This document shows, one piece after another, positions 51,190 through 62,600 of a stretch of DNA of 64,000 nt. The notes below the pieces were generated by a model. That model saw only the letters and a program-made list of their open reading frames with translations, was not told where the DNA came from and did not search any database. Each line of letters begins with the position of its first letter. Within the stretch, counting starts at the first letter, position 1. Both the position numbers and the translations under genes were made by a program. The DNA comes from Bacteroidales bacterium (GTDB lineage Bacteria > Bacteroidota > Bacteroidia > Bacteroidales > UBA7960), in the NCBI GenBank assembly GCA_012521995.1, contig JAAYLH010000060.1, positions 37,590 to 101,589 of the forward strand, read 5' to 3'.

Positions 51190-52377
51190 ATGGCAAAAGA
51201 AAAATTTCAACGTACAAAACCGCACGTGAACATAGGTACCATCGGTCACGTTGACCACGGTAAAACTACGCTCACCGCTGCTATCACCCAGATTTTGTCT
51301 TCCAAAGGTCTTTCCGAGATCCGCTCGTTTGACTCGATTGACAACGCTCCCGAGGAAAAAGAAAGAGGTATTACAATTAATACTTCCCACGTAGAATATC
51401 AGACCGAGACTCGTCACTACGCTCACGTTGACTGCCCCGGACACGCTGACTACGTGAAGAACATGGTAACGGGTGCTGCCCAGATGGACGGCGCTATTTT
51501 GGTGGTTGCTGCCACCGACGGCCCCATGCCCCAAACCCGCGAGCACATTCTTTTGGCCCGTCAGGTAGGTGTTCCCCAGCTGGTGGTCTTCATGAACAAA
51601 GTTGACCTTGTTGATGACGAAGAACTCCTCGAACTGGTTGAAATGGAAATCCGCGATCTGCTTACTTTCTATAAGTTTGATGGTGACAATATTCCTGTGA
51701 TCCGTGGTTCAGCACTTGGTGGTTTGAACAACGAGCCCAAATGGGTTGCCAAGGTTGAAGAGTTGATGGAAGCTGTTGACAGCTATATTCCCCTGCCAAC
51801 CCGTGCAGTAGATAAGGAATTTCTTATGCCCGTTGAAGACGTATTTTCGATCACTGGTCGTGGAACCGTTGCAACCGGCAGGATTGAAACCGGTGTGATC
51901 AACTCGAGTGATCCTGTTGATATCATAGGTATGGGTGCTGAGAAGCTCAAGTCGGTTGTTACCGGTGTTGAGATGTTCCGCAAGATTCTTGACCGCGGTG
52001 AGGCTGGCGATAACGTAGGTCTGCTGCTCAGGGGTATTGACAAGGATGAGATCCGTCGTGGGATGGTTGTATGTAAGCCTGGTTCAGTGAAGCCTCACAA
52101 AAAATTCAAGGCAGAGGTTTACGTTCTGAAGAAAGAAGAAGGTGGCCGTCACACTCCGTTCCACAACAAGTATCGTCCCCAGTTTTTCTTCCGCACCACT
52201 GACGTTACCGGTGAGATATATCTGCCCGATGGTGTTGAGATGTGTATGCCTGGCGATAACCTCACCATTACCGTAGAACTGCTGGCTGAGGTAGCCATGG
52301 ACAAAGGGCTCCGTTTCGCAATCCGCGAAGGTGGACGTACCGTTGGTGCTGGTCAGGTAACTGAGATTCTTGAATAA
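51190..52377 (+). CDS. tuf: Elongation factor Tu
   Basis: 395 residues. The GTPase domain has [22 protein letters not shown] and NKVDLVDD. The switch I region reads [14 protein letters not shown]. Domains 2 and 3 are complete and end [19 protein letters not shown]-Tu brings aminoacyl-tRNA to the ribosome. It lies 55 bases behind four tRNA genes and before tRNA-Trp and secE. Confidence 0.99.
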   Translation: MAKEKFQRTKPHVNIGTIGHVDHGKTTLTAAITQILSSKGLSEIRSFDSIDNAPEEKERGITINTSHVEYQTETRHYAHVDCPGHADYVKNMVTGAAQMDGAILVVAATDGPMPQTREHILLARQVGVPQLVVFMNKVDLVDDEELLELVEMEIRDLLTFYKFDGDNIPVIRGSALGGLNNEPKWVAKVEELMEAVDSYIPLPTRAVDKEFLMPVEDVFSITGRGTVATGRIETGVINSSDPVDIIGMGAEKLKSVVTGVEMFRKILDRGEAGDNVGLLLRGIDKDEIRRGMVVCKPGSVKPHKKFKAEVYVLKKEEGGRHTPFHNKYRPQFFFRTTDVTGEIYLPDGVEMCMPGDNLTITVELLAEVAMDKGLRFAIREGGRTVGAGQVTEILE

Positions 52378-52394
52378 ACATAAATTCAGGCATT

Positions 52395-52424
52395 AAGGGA
52401 GCAGGTGGGGACACCTGTTCCCTT
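52395..52424 (+). other. 13-bp stem-loop between tuf and tRNA-Trp
   Basis: AAGGGAGCAGGTG pairs with CACCTGTTCCCTT (one G-T wobble) around a 4-base loop. The tRNA begins 8 bases later. There is no T tract, so an RNase processing site or partial attenuator is more likely than a full terminator. Confidence 0.65.
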
Positions 52425-52432
52425 GTGCGCAC

Positions 52433-52505
52433 ACGGGTGTAGCTCAATTGGTAGAGTAGTGGTCTCCAAAACCATTGGTTGAGGGTTCGATTCCTTCCAC
52501 CCGTG
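52433..52505 (+). tRNA. tRNA-Trp (anticodon CCA)
   Basis: 73 bases. Acceptor ACGGGTG pairs with CACCCGT; discriminator G. Anticodon loop CTCCAAA gives CCA. It sits between tuf and secE on the same strand, 25 bases before secE, and is presumably cut from a common transcript. Confidence 0.96.
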
Positions 52506-52530
52506 CAAAATATTAGAATTGTAAATTAAC

Positions 52531-52725
52531 ATGAAGAAAATCAGAGCCTATTTGCGCGAGACCTACGATGAACTCATCCATAAAGTTTCGTGGCCGACTT
52601 GGAGTGAACTGCAGAACAGCGCAGTGGTGGTATCTATTGCTTCCCTCATAATCGCAGTCGTGGTTTATTTGATGGATATCAGCTTTAGCTCCATTCTTAA
52701 ACAATTCTACCGTCTCTTTTTGTAA
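52531..52725 (+). CDS. secE: Preprotein translocase subunit SecE
   Basis: 64 residues, the single-helix form. The amphipathic segment DELIHKVSWPTWSELQNSAV carries the family WPT signature and is followed by the membrane helix VVVSIASLIIAVVVYLM. SecE clamps SecY in the SecYEG channel. Conserved position just before nusG. Confidence 0.96.
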   Translation: MKKIRAYLRETYDELIHKVSWPTWSELQNSAVVVSIASLIIAVVVYLMDISFSSILKQFYRLFL

Positions 52726-52821
52726 TCATTTGGTTGTGGGTAATGCCGGGAGTTTTAATATTTCATTGATTTTCAGCAAACGGCAAGAGAGGCAACCAGG
52801 ATTAAAAGTTTTTACGTTAGT

Positions 52822-53364
52822 ATGAGCGACCAGGTGAAAAAATGGTATGTGGTCCGCGCGGTAAGTGGTAGCGAGAAGAAAATCAAGCAATATATTGAGA
52901 GTGAGATTTCGCGCCTGAATCTGCAAGATTACGTATCGCAAGTACTAATCCCCCAGGAGAAAGTTTATCAGATCCGTAAAGGGAAAAAGGTGAGCGCAGA
53001 GCGCAACTATTTTCCCGGATACATTCTGATAGAAGCAGCCCTGGTGGGAGAGATTCCTCATATAATACGGAATGTTCCCGGGGTATTGGGATTTTTAGGC
53101 TCTGGATCAGAACCCGCCCCGCTTCGTCCTGCCGAAGTCAACCGCATTTTAGGAAAGGTTGATGAGCTTTCAGGCAAGGAAGAAGAGTTGAATGTGCCGT
53201 TTATAGTGGGAGAGACCGTAAAAGTTACAGACGGACCGTTCAACAGCTTTACCGGAGTGATTGAAGAGATCAACGAAGAGAAGAAGAAATTGAAGGTGAT
53301 GGTGAAGATCTTCGGTCGAAAAACTCCGCTGGAGCTGAGCTTCATGCAGGTTGAGAAGGAGTAG
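52822..53364 (+). CDS. nusG: Transcription termination/antitermination protein NusG
   Basis: 180 residues. The NGN domain begins KKWYVVRAVSGSEKKIKQYI and includes FPGYILIEA. The C-terminal KOW domain is GETVKVTDGPFNSFTGVIEE. NusG couples RNA polymerase to Rho and to the ribosome. It sits between secE and rplK as in most bacteria. Confidence 0.98.
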   Translation: MSDQVKKWYVVRAVSGSEKKIKQYIESEISRLNLQDYVSQVLIPQEKVYQIRKGKKVSAERNYFPGYILIEAALVGEIPHIIRNVPGVLGFLGSGSEPAPLRPAEVNRILGKVDELSGKEEELNVPFIVGETVKVTDGPFNSFTGVIEEINEEKKKLKVMVKIFGRKTPLELSFMQVEKE

Positions 53365-53439
53365 GTGTGTTGTTACGCGCGCCTGCTGCAATGAGCATGA
53401 TGTATTTCGATCTCCTTACTTGTTTTAAAAAATCGAAAA

Positions 53440-53874
53440 ATGGCAAAAGAAGTTAGTGCATTAATAAAACTGCAAATCAAAGGCGGTGCTGCAAACCCTT
53501 CGCCACCAGTGGGCCCTGCATTGGGTGCCAAGGGGGTGAATATCATGGAGTTCTGCAAGCAGTTCAACGCCCGTACGCAGGATAAGGCAGGGAAGGTAAT
53601 TCCCGTAATTATCACCGTGTACAAGGACAAGTCCTTTGTTTTCATAACCAAGACCCCGCCGGTTGCCGTGCAACTGCGTGAGGCTGCCAAAATCAAATCG
53701 GGTTCAGCCGAGCCCAACAGGACCAAAGTTGCTACAATTACTTTGGAACAGGTACGGGAAATCGCAGAATCAAAAATGCCCGACTTAAACTGCTTCACCG
53801 TTGAATCAGCCATGGAAATGGTTGCCGGGACGGCCCGAAGCATGGGTATCAGGATAAAAGGCGTAAAAGCCTAA
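53440..53874 (+). CDS. rplK: 50S ribosomal protein L11
   Basis: 144 residues. N-terminal domain [20 protein letters not shown] and C-terminal rRNA-binding [21 protein letters not shown]11 forms the GTPase-associated centre with 23S rRNA. Followed by rplA after 52 bases. Confidence 0.99.
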   Translation: MAKEVSALIKLQIKGGAANPSPPVGPALGAKGVNIMEFCKQFNARTQDKAGKVIPVIITVYKDKSFVFITKTPPVAVQLREAAKIKSGSAEPNRTKVATITLEQVREIAESKMPDLNCFTVESAMEMVAGTARSMGIRIKGVKA

Positions 53875-53926
53875 GAGCTTGATGTCTAAGGGTATTCATT
53901 AACTAAAAGCTTAACGGAATCTGAAA

Positions 53927-54622
53927 ATGGCTAAATTAACAAAAAACCAAAAAGAAGCTTTAGCTAAGTTTGATAAGGATGCGGTTTTCTCATTGGTTGA
54001 TGCGGCAGAAGTCGTAAAAAAGATCAACTACACCAAGTTTGATGCATCAGTAGATCTGGACATCAGACTGGGCGTTGATCCGCGCAAAGCCAACCAGATG
54101 GTAAGGGGCGTTGTGACCCTTCCTCATGGAACTGGAAAAACCGTCAGGGTACTCGTGTTGTGTACCCCCGATAAGGAAGACGAAGCTAAAGAAGCCGGAG
54201 CTGATTACGTTGGCCTGGATGAATATGTTGAAAAGATCAAGGGAGGCTGGACAGATGTTGACGTGGTAATCACCACCCCCAACGTGATGCCCAAAGTAGG
54301 CGCCCTGGGCCGTATCCTCGGACCGCGCGGCCTTATGCCCAACCCCAAAGCCGGTACTGTTACCATGGAAATTGGCAAAGCCGTCCAGGAAGTAAAAGCC
54401 GGTAAGATCGACTTCAAAGTGGATAAGTATGGTATTGTACATGCCTCCATCGGCAAGGTGTCGTTTGACACTCCGAAGCTGGTTGATAATGCCAGGGAAC
54501 TGATCCAGACCATCTTAAGGTTAAAGCCTGCTGCTGCGAAAGGTACTTATGTGAAGAGCATCTTCATGTCGAGCACCATGAGCCCTGGTATCCAGGTAGA
54601 GACCAAATCAGTGAACAATTAA
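53927..54622 (+). CDS. rplA: 50S ribosomal protein L1
   Basis: 231 residues. [34 protein letters not shown] and [15 protein letters not shown] are standard L1 motifs. L1 forms the E-site stalk and in many bacteria represses its own operon. No L1-binding mimic was identified in the leader. Confidence 0.99.
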   Translation: MAKLTKNQKEALAKFDKDAVFSLVDAAEVVKKINYTKFDASVDLDIRLGVDPRKANQMVRGVVTLPHGTGKTVRVLVLCTPDKEDEAKEAGADYVGLDEYVEKIKGGWTDVDVVITTPNVMPKVGALGRILGPRGLMPNPKAGTVTMEIGKAVQEVKAGKIDFKVDKYGIVHASIGKVSFDTPKLVDNARELIQTILRLKPAAAKGTYVKSIFMSSTMSPGIQVETKSVNN

Positions 54623-54660
54623 TCATAGGTGGCACGTCACCTTAAAGATCCTGACACTTT

Positions 54661-55182
54661 ATGAAAAGAGAAGACAAATATCAGATTATCGAATCGCTGA
54701 CCGAAACCTTAAAAGGGGGCGATATTGTATATCTGACTGATACTTCTGAACTGGATGTAGAAACCATCAATAGATTGAGGAGGCTTTGTTTCCGTAGGAA
54801 TGTGAAGCTGCAAGTTGTAAAGAACACACTGCTTCGCAAAGCTATGGAAGCCAGCGAAAAGAACTTTGAGCCGTTGTTTGACGTGCTAAAAGGTGCCACC
54901 TCGATCATGATGTCAGACACGGGCAATGTTCCTGCCCGCCTGATCAAGGAGTTTCGTAAAACCAGTCCGAAGCCGATTCTTAAGGGTGCTTATGTTCAGG
55001 AAGCGATATTTATTGGGGAAGACCAACTTGAAATTTTGGTAAACCTCAAGTCGAAAGAAGAACTTATTGGCGACCTTATTGGATTGCTGCAATCTCCTGC
55101 ACGGAATGTTATCTCTGCCCTTCAATCGGGAGGAAGTACCATTGCCGGTGTATTGAAAACGCTTTCGGAAAAAGAAAGCTAA
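54661..55182 (+). CDS. rplJ: 50S ribosomal protein L10
   Basis: 173 residues. KREDKYQIIESLTETLKGGD, LRRLCFRRNVKLQVVKNTLL and the C-terminal helix that binds L7/L12 dimers (LQSPARNVISALQSGGSTIA) are present. The gap before it is only 38 bases, too short for the large L10 leader seen in some bacteria. Confidence 0.98.
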   Translation: MKREDKYQIIESLTETLKGGDIVYLTDTSELDVETINRLRRLCFRRNVKLQVVKNTLLRKAMEASEKNFEPLFDVLKGATSIMMSDTGNVPARLIKEFRKTSPKPILKGAYVQEAIFIGEDQLEILVNLKSKEELIGDLIGLLQSPARNVISALQSGGSTIAGVLKTLSEKES

Positions 55183-55236
55183 GCAATGAATGAAATAAAA
55201 ATCACAGAAGTAAAACCAATTAAAACAAAAATAAAA

Positions 55237-55620
55237 ATGGCAGATTTGAAAGCTTTTGCAGAACAATTAGTTAATCTTACGGTAAAAGAGGTTAATGAAT
55301 TGGCACAAATTTTAAAGGATGAATACGGCATTGAGCCTGCAGCCGCTGCTCCTGTTGCTGTAGCAGCTGTTGGTGGTGCTGATGCAGCCGGTGAAGTTGC
55401 AGAAGAAAAGACCCAGTTTGACGTGATCCTGAAAGCTGCCGGCCCCTCTAAGCTGGCCGTTGTCAAGCTTGTGAAAGAACTCACCAGCCTTGGGCTGAAA
55501 GAAGCGAAAGAACTGGTAGACGGAGCACCTAAAGCGATCAAAGAAGGCGTTGCAAAAGATGAAGCAGAATCATTGAAGAAGCAACTTGAAGAAGCCGGCG
55601 CAGAGGTAGAAGTAAAATAA
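55237..55620 (+). CDS. rplL: 50S ribosomal protein L7/L12
   Basis: 127 residues from the ATG at 55237 ([20 protein letters not shown]). The open frame extends 17 codons upstream to the rplJ end, but that part is not family-like. An Ala-rich hinge (about 40-60) is followed by the globular domain: [20 protein letters not shown]. It recruits translation factors as multimeric stalk. Confidence 0.98.
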   Translation: MADLKAFAEQLVNLTVKEVNELAQILKDEYGIEPAAAAPVAVAAVGGADAAGEVAEEKTQFDVILKAAGPSKLAVVKLVKELTSLGLKEAKELVDGAPKAIKEGVAKDEAESLKKQLEEAGAEVEVK

Positions 55621-55637
55621 GCTCTCGTAAATATCTG

Positions 55638-55687
55638 AAGATTAGACTTCTGCCGAATCACTGCGATCGATGTAGAAGTCTAATCTT
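55638..55687 (+). other. 14-bp stem-loop between rplL and rpoB
   Basis: AAGATTAGACTTCT and its exact complement AGAAGTCTAATCTT enclose a 22-base loop; TATT follows. The E. coli rplL-rpoB gap holds an attenuator and an RNase III site with the same effect, more ribosomal protein than polymerase. The analogy is inferred. Confidence 0.7.
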
Positions 55688-55748
55688 TATTGCTGTTTAT
55701 TTGTTTTTCTTCTTTTTGTTTTTTTAGTAACTACAAACACCTCAGACC

Positions 55749-58700
55749 TTGGCAGCAAATAACAAAATCGTCGAAAGGGTTAATTTCTCTTCTGTTACTA
55801 CCCATTTTGAGTATCCTGATTTTCTTGAAGTCCAACTGAAGTCCTTCCAGGACTTTTTCCAGCTTGAGACCACTCCTGAAAACCGTAAGAATGAAGGACT
55901 CTTTAAGGTGTTCAGCGAGAACTTCCCCATTTCCGACGCCCGTAACAATTTTGTATTAGAATTTTTGGATTATTTCATTGACCCCCCCAAATATTCCATC
56001 ATGGAATGTATTGAGCGTGGGTTAACCTACAGTGTTCCGCTCAAAGCGAAACTCAAACTGTATTGCACGGACCCCGAGCATGAGGACTTTGAAACCATCA
56101 TACAGGATGTTTACCTGGGGATGATTCCTTATATGACCCCACGCAGTACGTTTGTAATCAATGGGGCTGAGCGCGTAGTGGTGTCACAGTTGCACCGTTC
56201 TCCCGGGGTGTTTTTCGGGACCAACCTGCACGCCAATGGTACGCAACTCTACAGTGCCCGAATCATTCCCTTTAAGGGCTCATGGATTGAGTTCGCGACA
56301 GATATTAACAACGTAATGTACGCTTACATTGACAGGAAAAAGAAACTGCCTGTCACTACATTGCTCAGAGCCATTGGTTTTGAAAGCGACAAGGACATCC
56401 TTGAGATCTTTGACCTGGCTGATGAGGTAAAGGTAAGCAAGACCGGCCTGAAGAAATATGTGGGACGCAAACTGGCAGCCCGTGTATTGCGCTCCTGGGT
56501 CGAAGACTTTGTTGACGAAGATACAGGAGAAGTGGTTTCTATCGAGCGTAATGAGGTAATCATTGACAGGGAAACCGTCCTCGAAAACGAACATATTGAC
56601 CTGATTGTAGATTCGGGCGCCAAAACGATTATCCTCCATAAAGAGGATTTGAACCTAAGCGATTATGCCCTGATTTATAATACCCTTCAGAAAGATACAA
56701 CCAACTCGGAGAAAGACGCCGTGGAATTTATCTATCGTCTGCTGCGGAATGCCGATCCGCCTGACGATGAAACCGCCCGCGGAATGATCGATAAGCTCTT
56801 CTTCTCCGATAAGCGTTACGACCTGGGTGATGTGGGCCGTTACAGGATCAACAAGAAGCTTAACCTTGAGATCCCGATGGATTTGCGCGTATTGACCAAA
56901 GAAGACATCATCTCTATAGTTAAGTACCTTATCGAGCTGGTGAATGCCAAGGCTGAAGTGGATGACATAGACCACCTGAGCAACCGGCGTGTACGAACGG
57001 TAGGTGAGCAGCTTTATGCCCAGTTTGGTGTAGGTCTTGCCCGAATGGCACGTACTATCCGCGAACGTATGAACGTTCGCGACAATGAAGTGTTTGCCCC
57101 CACCGACCTGATCAACGCCAAAACCCTTTCATCGGTTATCAACTCTTTCTTTGGAACAAACCAGTTGAGCCAGTTTATGGACCAGACCAACCCTCTTGCC
57201 GAGCTAACGCACAAGCGCAGGATGTCGGCACTGGGCCCAGGTGGTCTCTCCAGGGAAAGGGCTGGGTTTGAGGTACGTGACGTTCACTTTACCCACTATG
57301 GCAGGCTTTGTACGATTGAAACCCCTGAAGGACCTAACATCGGTCTTATCTCTTCGCTTTGCGTGTATGCCAAAGTGAACGACCTGGGGTTCATTGAGAC
57401 TCCTTATTTTGAAGTGAATTCTGGTAAGGTTGACTTTAAGAGTGAGCCTGTTTACCTTTCTGCTGAAGAAGAAGAAACCAAGAATATCAGCCAGGCCAAC
57501 GTTCCAATGAAAAAGGACGGAAGCTTCGCCGAGGAACTTGTAAAAGTCCGGTATCAGGCTGATTACCCGATTGTGGAGCCAGATAAAATTGATCTGATGG
57601 ACGTGGGTCCCAACCAGATTGCCTCCATAGCTGCCTCCTTGATTCCCTTCCTCGAACATGATGACGCCAACCGTGCCCTTATGGGTAGTAACATGATGCG
57701 TCAGGCTGTGCCGCTGTTGAACCCGGAAGCCCCCATCGTAGGTACAGGCCTGGAGAAAAAAGTAGCCGCTGATTCACGCGTGCTGATCAATTCAGAAGGC
57801 GAAGGCCTCGTGGAATATGTTGACGCTGAAGAGATCATTATCCGTTATTCAAGGAATGATGATGAGAAACTGGTTAGCTTCGAAGATGATGTAAGAGTCT
57901 ATAAGCTTACCAAATTCGCTAAGACCAACCAAAGCACCTGTATTAACCTTCGCCCCATTGTTCGCAAAGGGCAAAAAGTCGTAAAAGGGCAGTTGTTGTG
58001 CGAAGGTTATGCTACCAAAGATGGGGAGCTTGCCCTTGGCCGTAACCTAAAGGTGGCTTTCATGCCCTGGAAAGGCTACAACTTTGAGGATGCCATTGTT
58101 GTTTCAGAAAAGGTAGTTAAAGAGGATATCTTTACTTCCATCCATATTGAGGAATTCTCCCTTGACGTTCGCGACACCAAACGTGGTGTGGAAGAACTTA
58201 CCAGCGATATTCCCAACGTAAGCCAGGAAGCCATAAAGGATCTCGACGAAAACGGATTAATCCGTATTGGTGCAGAGGTCAATGAAGGTGATATCCTGAT
58301 TGGAAAAATCACCCCAAAAGGGGAAACCGATCCCACCCCGGAGGAGAAACTGCTGAGAGCGATCTTTGGTGATAAGGCAGGCGACGTGAAGGATGCTTCC
58401 CTCAAAGCGCCACCGTCAACCAAGGGCGTGGTTGTGGACAAGAAACTCTTCTCGAGGGTATTTAAGGATCGTAAGGCAAAAACCAAGGAAAAGATCATCC
58501 TCGAGAAACTCGATGATGAGTTCAATGCTGAAGTAACAGAACTGAGGGCCAAACTGGTTGACAAGCTTATTGTACTGGTAAGTGGAAAGACCTCCCAGGG
58601 CGTGATGAACAGCCTGAAGGAAGTGGTGGTTCCAAAGGGTACCAAATTTACCCAGAAGATCCTCCACAACCTCGATTATGCCAGCATCAACCCCAATAAT

Positions 58701-59561
58701 TGGACTACAGATCGTGACAAGAACCAGCTTATCAAGGAATTGCTTCACAACTATTCCATTAAATTCAAGGATATTCTGGGCGCCTACAACCGCAAGAAGT
58801 TTACAAGCACTGTTGGGGATGAACTTCCTGCAGGTATTGTGCAGCTTGCCAAGATCTATCTTGCCAAAAAGCGTAAGTTGAAAGTGGGTGATAAGATGGC
58901 AGGCCGTCACGGTAACAAGGGTATTGTTGCCCGTATTGTAAGTGAAGAAGACATGCCGTTCCTTGCTGACGGAACCCCTGTCGATATCGTACTGAACCCC
59001 CTGGGTGTACCTTCGCGTATGAACCTTGGGCAGATTTATGAAACCGTGCTTGCCTGGGCTGGTGAGAAACTGAATTTGAAATTCTCCAGTCCTATCTTTG
59101 ATGGCGCCACCATTGACGAGATCAATGATTACATGCGTAAGGCAGGCCTGCCCGAAAACGGAAAAGTTTACCTGTATGATGGCGGAACCGGTGAGCGCTT
59201 TGACCAGCCCGCTACCGTCGGTATCATCTATATGCTTAAGCTGGGCCACATGGTTGATGACAAGATGCACGCGCGTTCCATCGGTCCTTACTCGCTGATT
59301 ACCCAACAACCCCTGGGTGGTAAAGCCCAGTTTGGGGGCCAGCGTTTCGGGGAAATGGAAGTATGGGCACTGGAAGCTTTTGGCGCTGCCAATATCCTCC
59401 AAGAAATCCTTACAGTCAAATCTGACGACGTCATCGGTCGTGCCAAGGCTTATGAAGCCATTGTGAAAGGTGAGAATATGCCCAATCCGGGTGTTCCTGA
59501 ATCCTTCAACGTTCTGGTTCACGAACTCAGGGGACTTGGCCTGAACATCCGCTTTGATTAA
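55749..59561 (+). CDS. rpoB: DNA-directed RNA polymerase subunit beta
   Basis: 1270 residues, starting at TTG (55749, protein reads [15 protein letters not shown]); no in-frame ATG fits the family start. Family landmarks in order: [17 protein letters not shown], the rifampicin region [20 protein letters not shown] (positions matching the usual resistance sites are wild type, so it should be sensitive), [12 protein letters not shown] near the active centre, and the C-terminal [19 protein letters not shown]. Followed by rpoC after 124 bases. Confidence 0.99.
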   Translation: MAANNKIVERVNFSSVTTHFEYPDFLEVQLKSFQDFFQLETTPENRKNEGLFKVFSENFPISDARNNFVLEFLDYFIDPPKYSIMECIERGLTYSVPLKAKLKLYCTDPEHEDFETIIQDVYLGMIPYMTPRSTFVINGAERVVVSQLHRSPGVFFGTNLHANGTQLYSARIIPFKGSWIEFATDINNVMYAYIDRKKKLPVTTLLRAIGFESDKDILEIFDLADEVKVSKTGLKKYVGRKLAARVLRSWVEDFVDEDTGEVVSIERNEVIIDRETVLENEHIDLIVDSGAKTIILHKEDLNLSDYALIYNTLQKDTTNSEKDAVEFIYRLLRNADPPDDETARGMIDKLFFSDKRYDLGDVGRYRINKKLNLEIPMDLRVLTKEDIISIVKYLIELVNAKAEVDDIDHLSNRRVRTVGEQLYAQFGVGLARMARTIRERMNVRDNEVFAPTDLINAKTLSSVINSFFGTNQLSQFMDQTNPLAELTHKRRMSALGPGGLSRERAGFEVRDVHFTHYGRLCTIETPEGPNIGLISSLCVYAKVNDLGFIETPYFEVNSGKVDFKSEPVYLSAEEEETKNISQANVPMKKDGSFAEELVKVRYQADYPIVEPDKIDLMDVGPNQIASIAASLIPFLEHDDANRALMGSNMMRQAVPLLNPEAPIVGTGLEKKVAADSRVLINSEGEGLVEYVDAEEIIIRYSRNDDEKLVSFEDDVRVYKLTKFAKTNQSTCINLRPIVRKGQKVVKGQLLCEGYATKDGELALGRNLKVAFMPWKGYNFEDAIVVSEKVVKEDIFTSIHIEEFSLDVRDTKRGVEELTSDIPNVSQEAIKDLDENGLIRIGAEVNEGDILIGKITPKGETDPTPEEKLLRAIFGDKAGDVKDASLKAPPSTKGVVVDKKLFSRVFKDRKAKTKEKIILEKLDDEFNAEVTELRAKLVDKLIVLVSGKTSQGVMNSLKEVVVPKGTKFTQKILHNLDYASINPNNWTTDRDKNQLIKELLHNYSIKFKDILGAYNRKKFTSTVGDELPAGIVQLAKIYLAKKRKLKVGDKMAGRHGNKGIVARIVSEEDMPFLADGTPVDIVLNPLGVPSRMNLGQIYETVLAWAGEKLNLKFSSPIFDGATIDEINDYMRKAGLPENGKVYLYDGGTGERFDQPATVGIIYMLKLGHMVDDKMHARSIGPYSLITQQPLGGKAQFGGQRFGEMEVWALEAFGAANILQEILTVKSDDVIGRAKAYEAIVKGENMPNPGVPESFNVLVHELRGLGLNIRFD

Positions 59562-59569
59562 ACCCCTTG

Positions 59570-59602
59570 TTCTGCCTGCAGCTATCCAGGCTGCAGGCAG
59601 AA
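59570..59602 (+). other. 12-bp stem-loop in the rpoB-rpoC gap (first of two)
   Basis: TTCTGCCTGCAG and CTGCAGGCAGAA enclose a 9-base loop, starting 9 bases after the rpoB stop. No T tract. Possible RNA stability or processing element. Confidence 0.7.
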
Positions 59603-59608
59603 TATATC

Positions 59609-59633
59609 ATTAGCAGCTCCTTTTCCTGCTAAT
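59609..59633 (+). other. 8-bp stem-loop in the rpoB-rpoC gap (second of two)
   Basis: ATTAGCAG/CTGCTAAT with a 9-base loop, seven bases after the first hairpin. It ends 52 bases before the rpoC ATG. Confidence 0.6.
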
Positions 59634-59685
59634 TGTTACTGCCTGGAGAATAGTATACACAACTTCTTTAACAATATCAACCTAT

Positions 59686-62600
59686 ATGGCTTTCAGAAAA
59701 GAATCCAACGTAAAAAGCAATTTTTCGAAGATTACCATTAGCCTGGCCTCACCTGAGTCGGTACTGGAAAGATCACACGGGGAAGTGCTTAAGCCGGAAA
59801 CCATCAACTACCGTACATATAAGCCCGAACGCGACGGACTGTTCTGCGAGCGGATTTTCGGGCCGGTAAAGGACTGGGAATGCCATTGCGGAAAATACAA
59901 GCGCATCCGTTACAAGGGGATCGTTTGTGACCGCTGCGGTGTTGAAGTTACCGAGAAAAAGGTGCGCCGCGAAAGAATGGGACATATCAAACTGGTGGTC
60001 CCCGTTGCCCACATCTGGTTTTTCCGGTCCCTTCCCAACAAGATTGGTTACCTGCTTGGATTACCTTCCAAAAAACTTGACCAGATCATCTATTATGAAC
60101 GCTATGTGGTCGTACACCCCGGGGTCAAGGCGGATGAACTGAATTTTCTGGATTTCCTTACCGAAGAAGAGTATTTCAATATCCTGGAATCGCTTCCTCG
60201 TGAAAATCAATTGCTGGAAGACGATGACCCCAATAAGTTCATCGCCAAGATGGGTGCTGAAGCCCTTCAGGACATCCTCACCCGCCTCGATCTCGACCAG
60301 CTTTCCTACGATCTCCGTCATAAGGCCAATACCGAAACTTCGCAGCAGCGAAAGGCCGATGCCCTAAAGCGCCTGCAGGTAGTTGAGGCTTTCCGCGAGG
60401 CTCAGAAAACCATTGAAAACAAACCCGAATGGATGATCATCGACGTGGTTCCCGTAATTCCACCCGAATTGCGTCCCCTTGTTCCACTCGACGGCGGCCG
60501 CTTTGCCACCAGTGACCTTAACGACCTCTACCGCAGGGTGATCATTCGCAACAACCGCCTCAAGCGCCTTATTGAGATCAAGGCTCCCGACGTGATCCTT
60601 CGCAACGAAAAGCGTATGCTTCAGGAATCCGTTGACTCGCTTTTTGATAACTCACGCAAGACCAATGCAGTAAAGACGGAATCGAACCGCCCCCTCAAAT
60701 CGCTCAGCGACAGTCTTAAGGGTAAGCAGGGACGCTTCCGCCAGAACCTGCTGGGTAAGCGCGTGGACTATTCCGCACGTTCGGTTATTGTAGTAGGTCC
60801 TGAACTGAAACTGCACGAATGCGGCCTTCCCAAAGAAATGGCATCCGAGCTTTTCAAGCCCTTCATCATCCGTAAGATGCTCGAAAGAGGCATTGTTAAG
60901 ACTGTGAAATCAGCCAAGAAAATCGTCGATCGCAAGGATCCCGTAGTTTGGGATATACTTGAAAACGTATTGAAGGGCCATCCGGTGCTGCTTAACCGTG
61001 CACCCACCCTTCACCGGTTAGGGATCCAGGCCTTTCAGCCCAAACTGATCGAGGGTAAAGCCATCCAGCTGCACCCCTTGGTATGTACCGCTTTCAACGC
61101 CGACTTCGACGGTGACCAGATGGCCGTTCACGTGCCCCTGGGCAACGCTGCCATCCTTGAAGCACAAATGCTGATGCTGGCTTCGCACAACATTCTTAAC
61201 CCTGCCAACGGGGCGCCCATCGCCGTGCCTTCACAGGACATGGTACTTGGTCTCTATTATATGACCAAGGCCCGCAAAAGTATCCCCCAAAATCCCGTGA
61301 AAGGAGAAGGTTTAACCTTCTATGGTCCGGAAGAAGTGATCATTGCCCACAACGAAGGCGCTGCAGACCTGCACGCTATTATAAAGGTCAGGGTTCCCGT
61401 TAAGGAAAATGGACAACTTGTTGAGCGCCTGATTGAGACCACCGTAGGCCGCGTTCTGTTCAACCAGGTTATCCCCGAAGAATATGGTTTCATCAACCAG
61501 CTTCTTACCAAGAAAGCCCTTCGCGATATCATCGGTTCCATCATGAAGGTGACCGGAATATCGCGCACCTCGCAGTTTCTCGACGACATCAAGGACCTCG
61601 GGTTCACCATGGCTTTCAGGGGTGGCCTCTCCTTTAACCTCGGCGATATCATTGTCCCTGAAGAAAAGCAGATCCTTATCGACCAGGCCAACGTGCAGGT
61701 AGAAGAGGTGCGTACCAACTACAGCATGGGCTTTATCACCAACAACGAACGTTATAACCAGATCATTGACATCTGGACCCATACCAACGCCAAACTGACT
61801 AAGGTTCTGATCGAAAAGACCACTTCAGACAACCAGGGCTTCAACCCCGTTTATATGATGCTTGACTCTGGTGCAAGGGGTTCTAAGGAGCAGATCCGTC
61901 AGCTTTCAGGCATGAGGGGCCTTATGGCAAAACCCCAGAAATCGGGAGCTAAAGGCGCTGAAATTATAGAGAACCCTATCCTTTCGAACTTTAAGGAAGG
62001 TCTTTCGGTTCTTGAATACTTCATCTCAACCCACGGTGCCCGTAAGGGTCTTGCCGATACCGCCCTTAAAACGGCCGATGCCGGTTACCTGACCCGTAGG
62101 CTTGTGGACGTATCTCAGGATGTGATCGTTACCGAGCCCGATTGCGGCACCCTCCGTGGTCTGACAGCAACTGCCCTCAAAAATAATGAGGAAACCGTTG
62201 AACCTTTATATGACCGCATCCTTGGCCGTACCACCCTGCACGACATCTATCACCCCACAACGGGAGACCTTATCGTGAAAGCAGGGGAGGAGCTTACCGA
62301 AGAGATCTCGCAAATCATTGAGGACTCCCCCATTGAGGCCGTGGAAATCCGTTCGGTACTTACCTGCGAATCCAAGCTTGGTGTTTGCGCCAAGTGCTAT
62401 GGACGCAACCTGGCCACAGGTCGCATGGTACAAAAAGGGGAAGCCATTGGCGTGATTGCTGCCCAGTCTATCGGTGAACCCGGTACTCAGCTTACCCTGC
62501 GTACCTTCCACGTGGGTGGTGTTGCCGCCGGTCTTGCCACGGCATCTAAGCTCAATGCCAAATACGGCGGCCTGCTCGAAATCGATGAATTACGCAGCGT

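Noticed and set aside
54623..54660. L10 autoregulatory leader before rplJ
   Set aside because: The gap is only 38 bases and no kink-turn-like structure was visible.
57130..57270. Rifampicin resistance mutation in rpoB
   Set aside because: The [20 protein letters not shown] region and following SALGPGG have the usual sensitive residues.
58416..59522. 368-codon open frame opposite rpoB
   Set aside because: Antisense shadow of a highly conserved gene; no recognisable domain.
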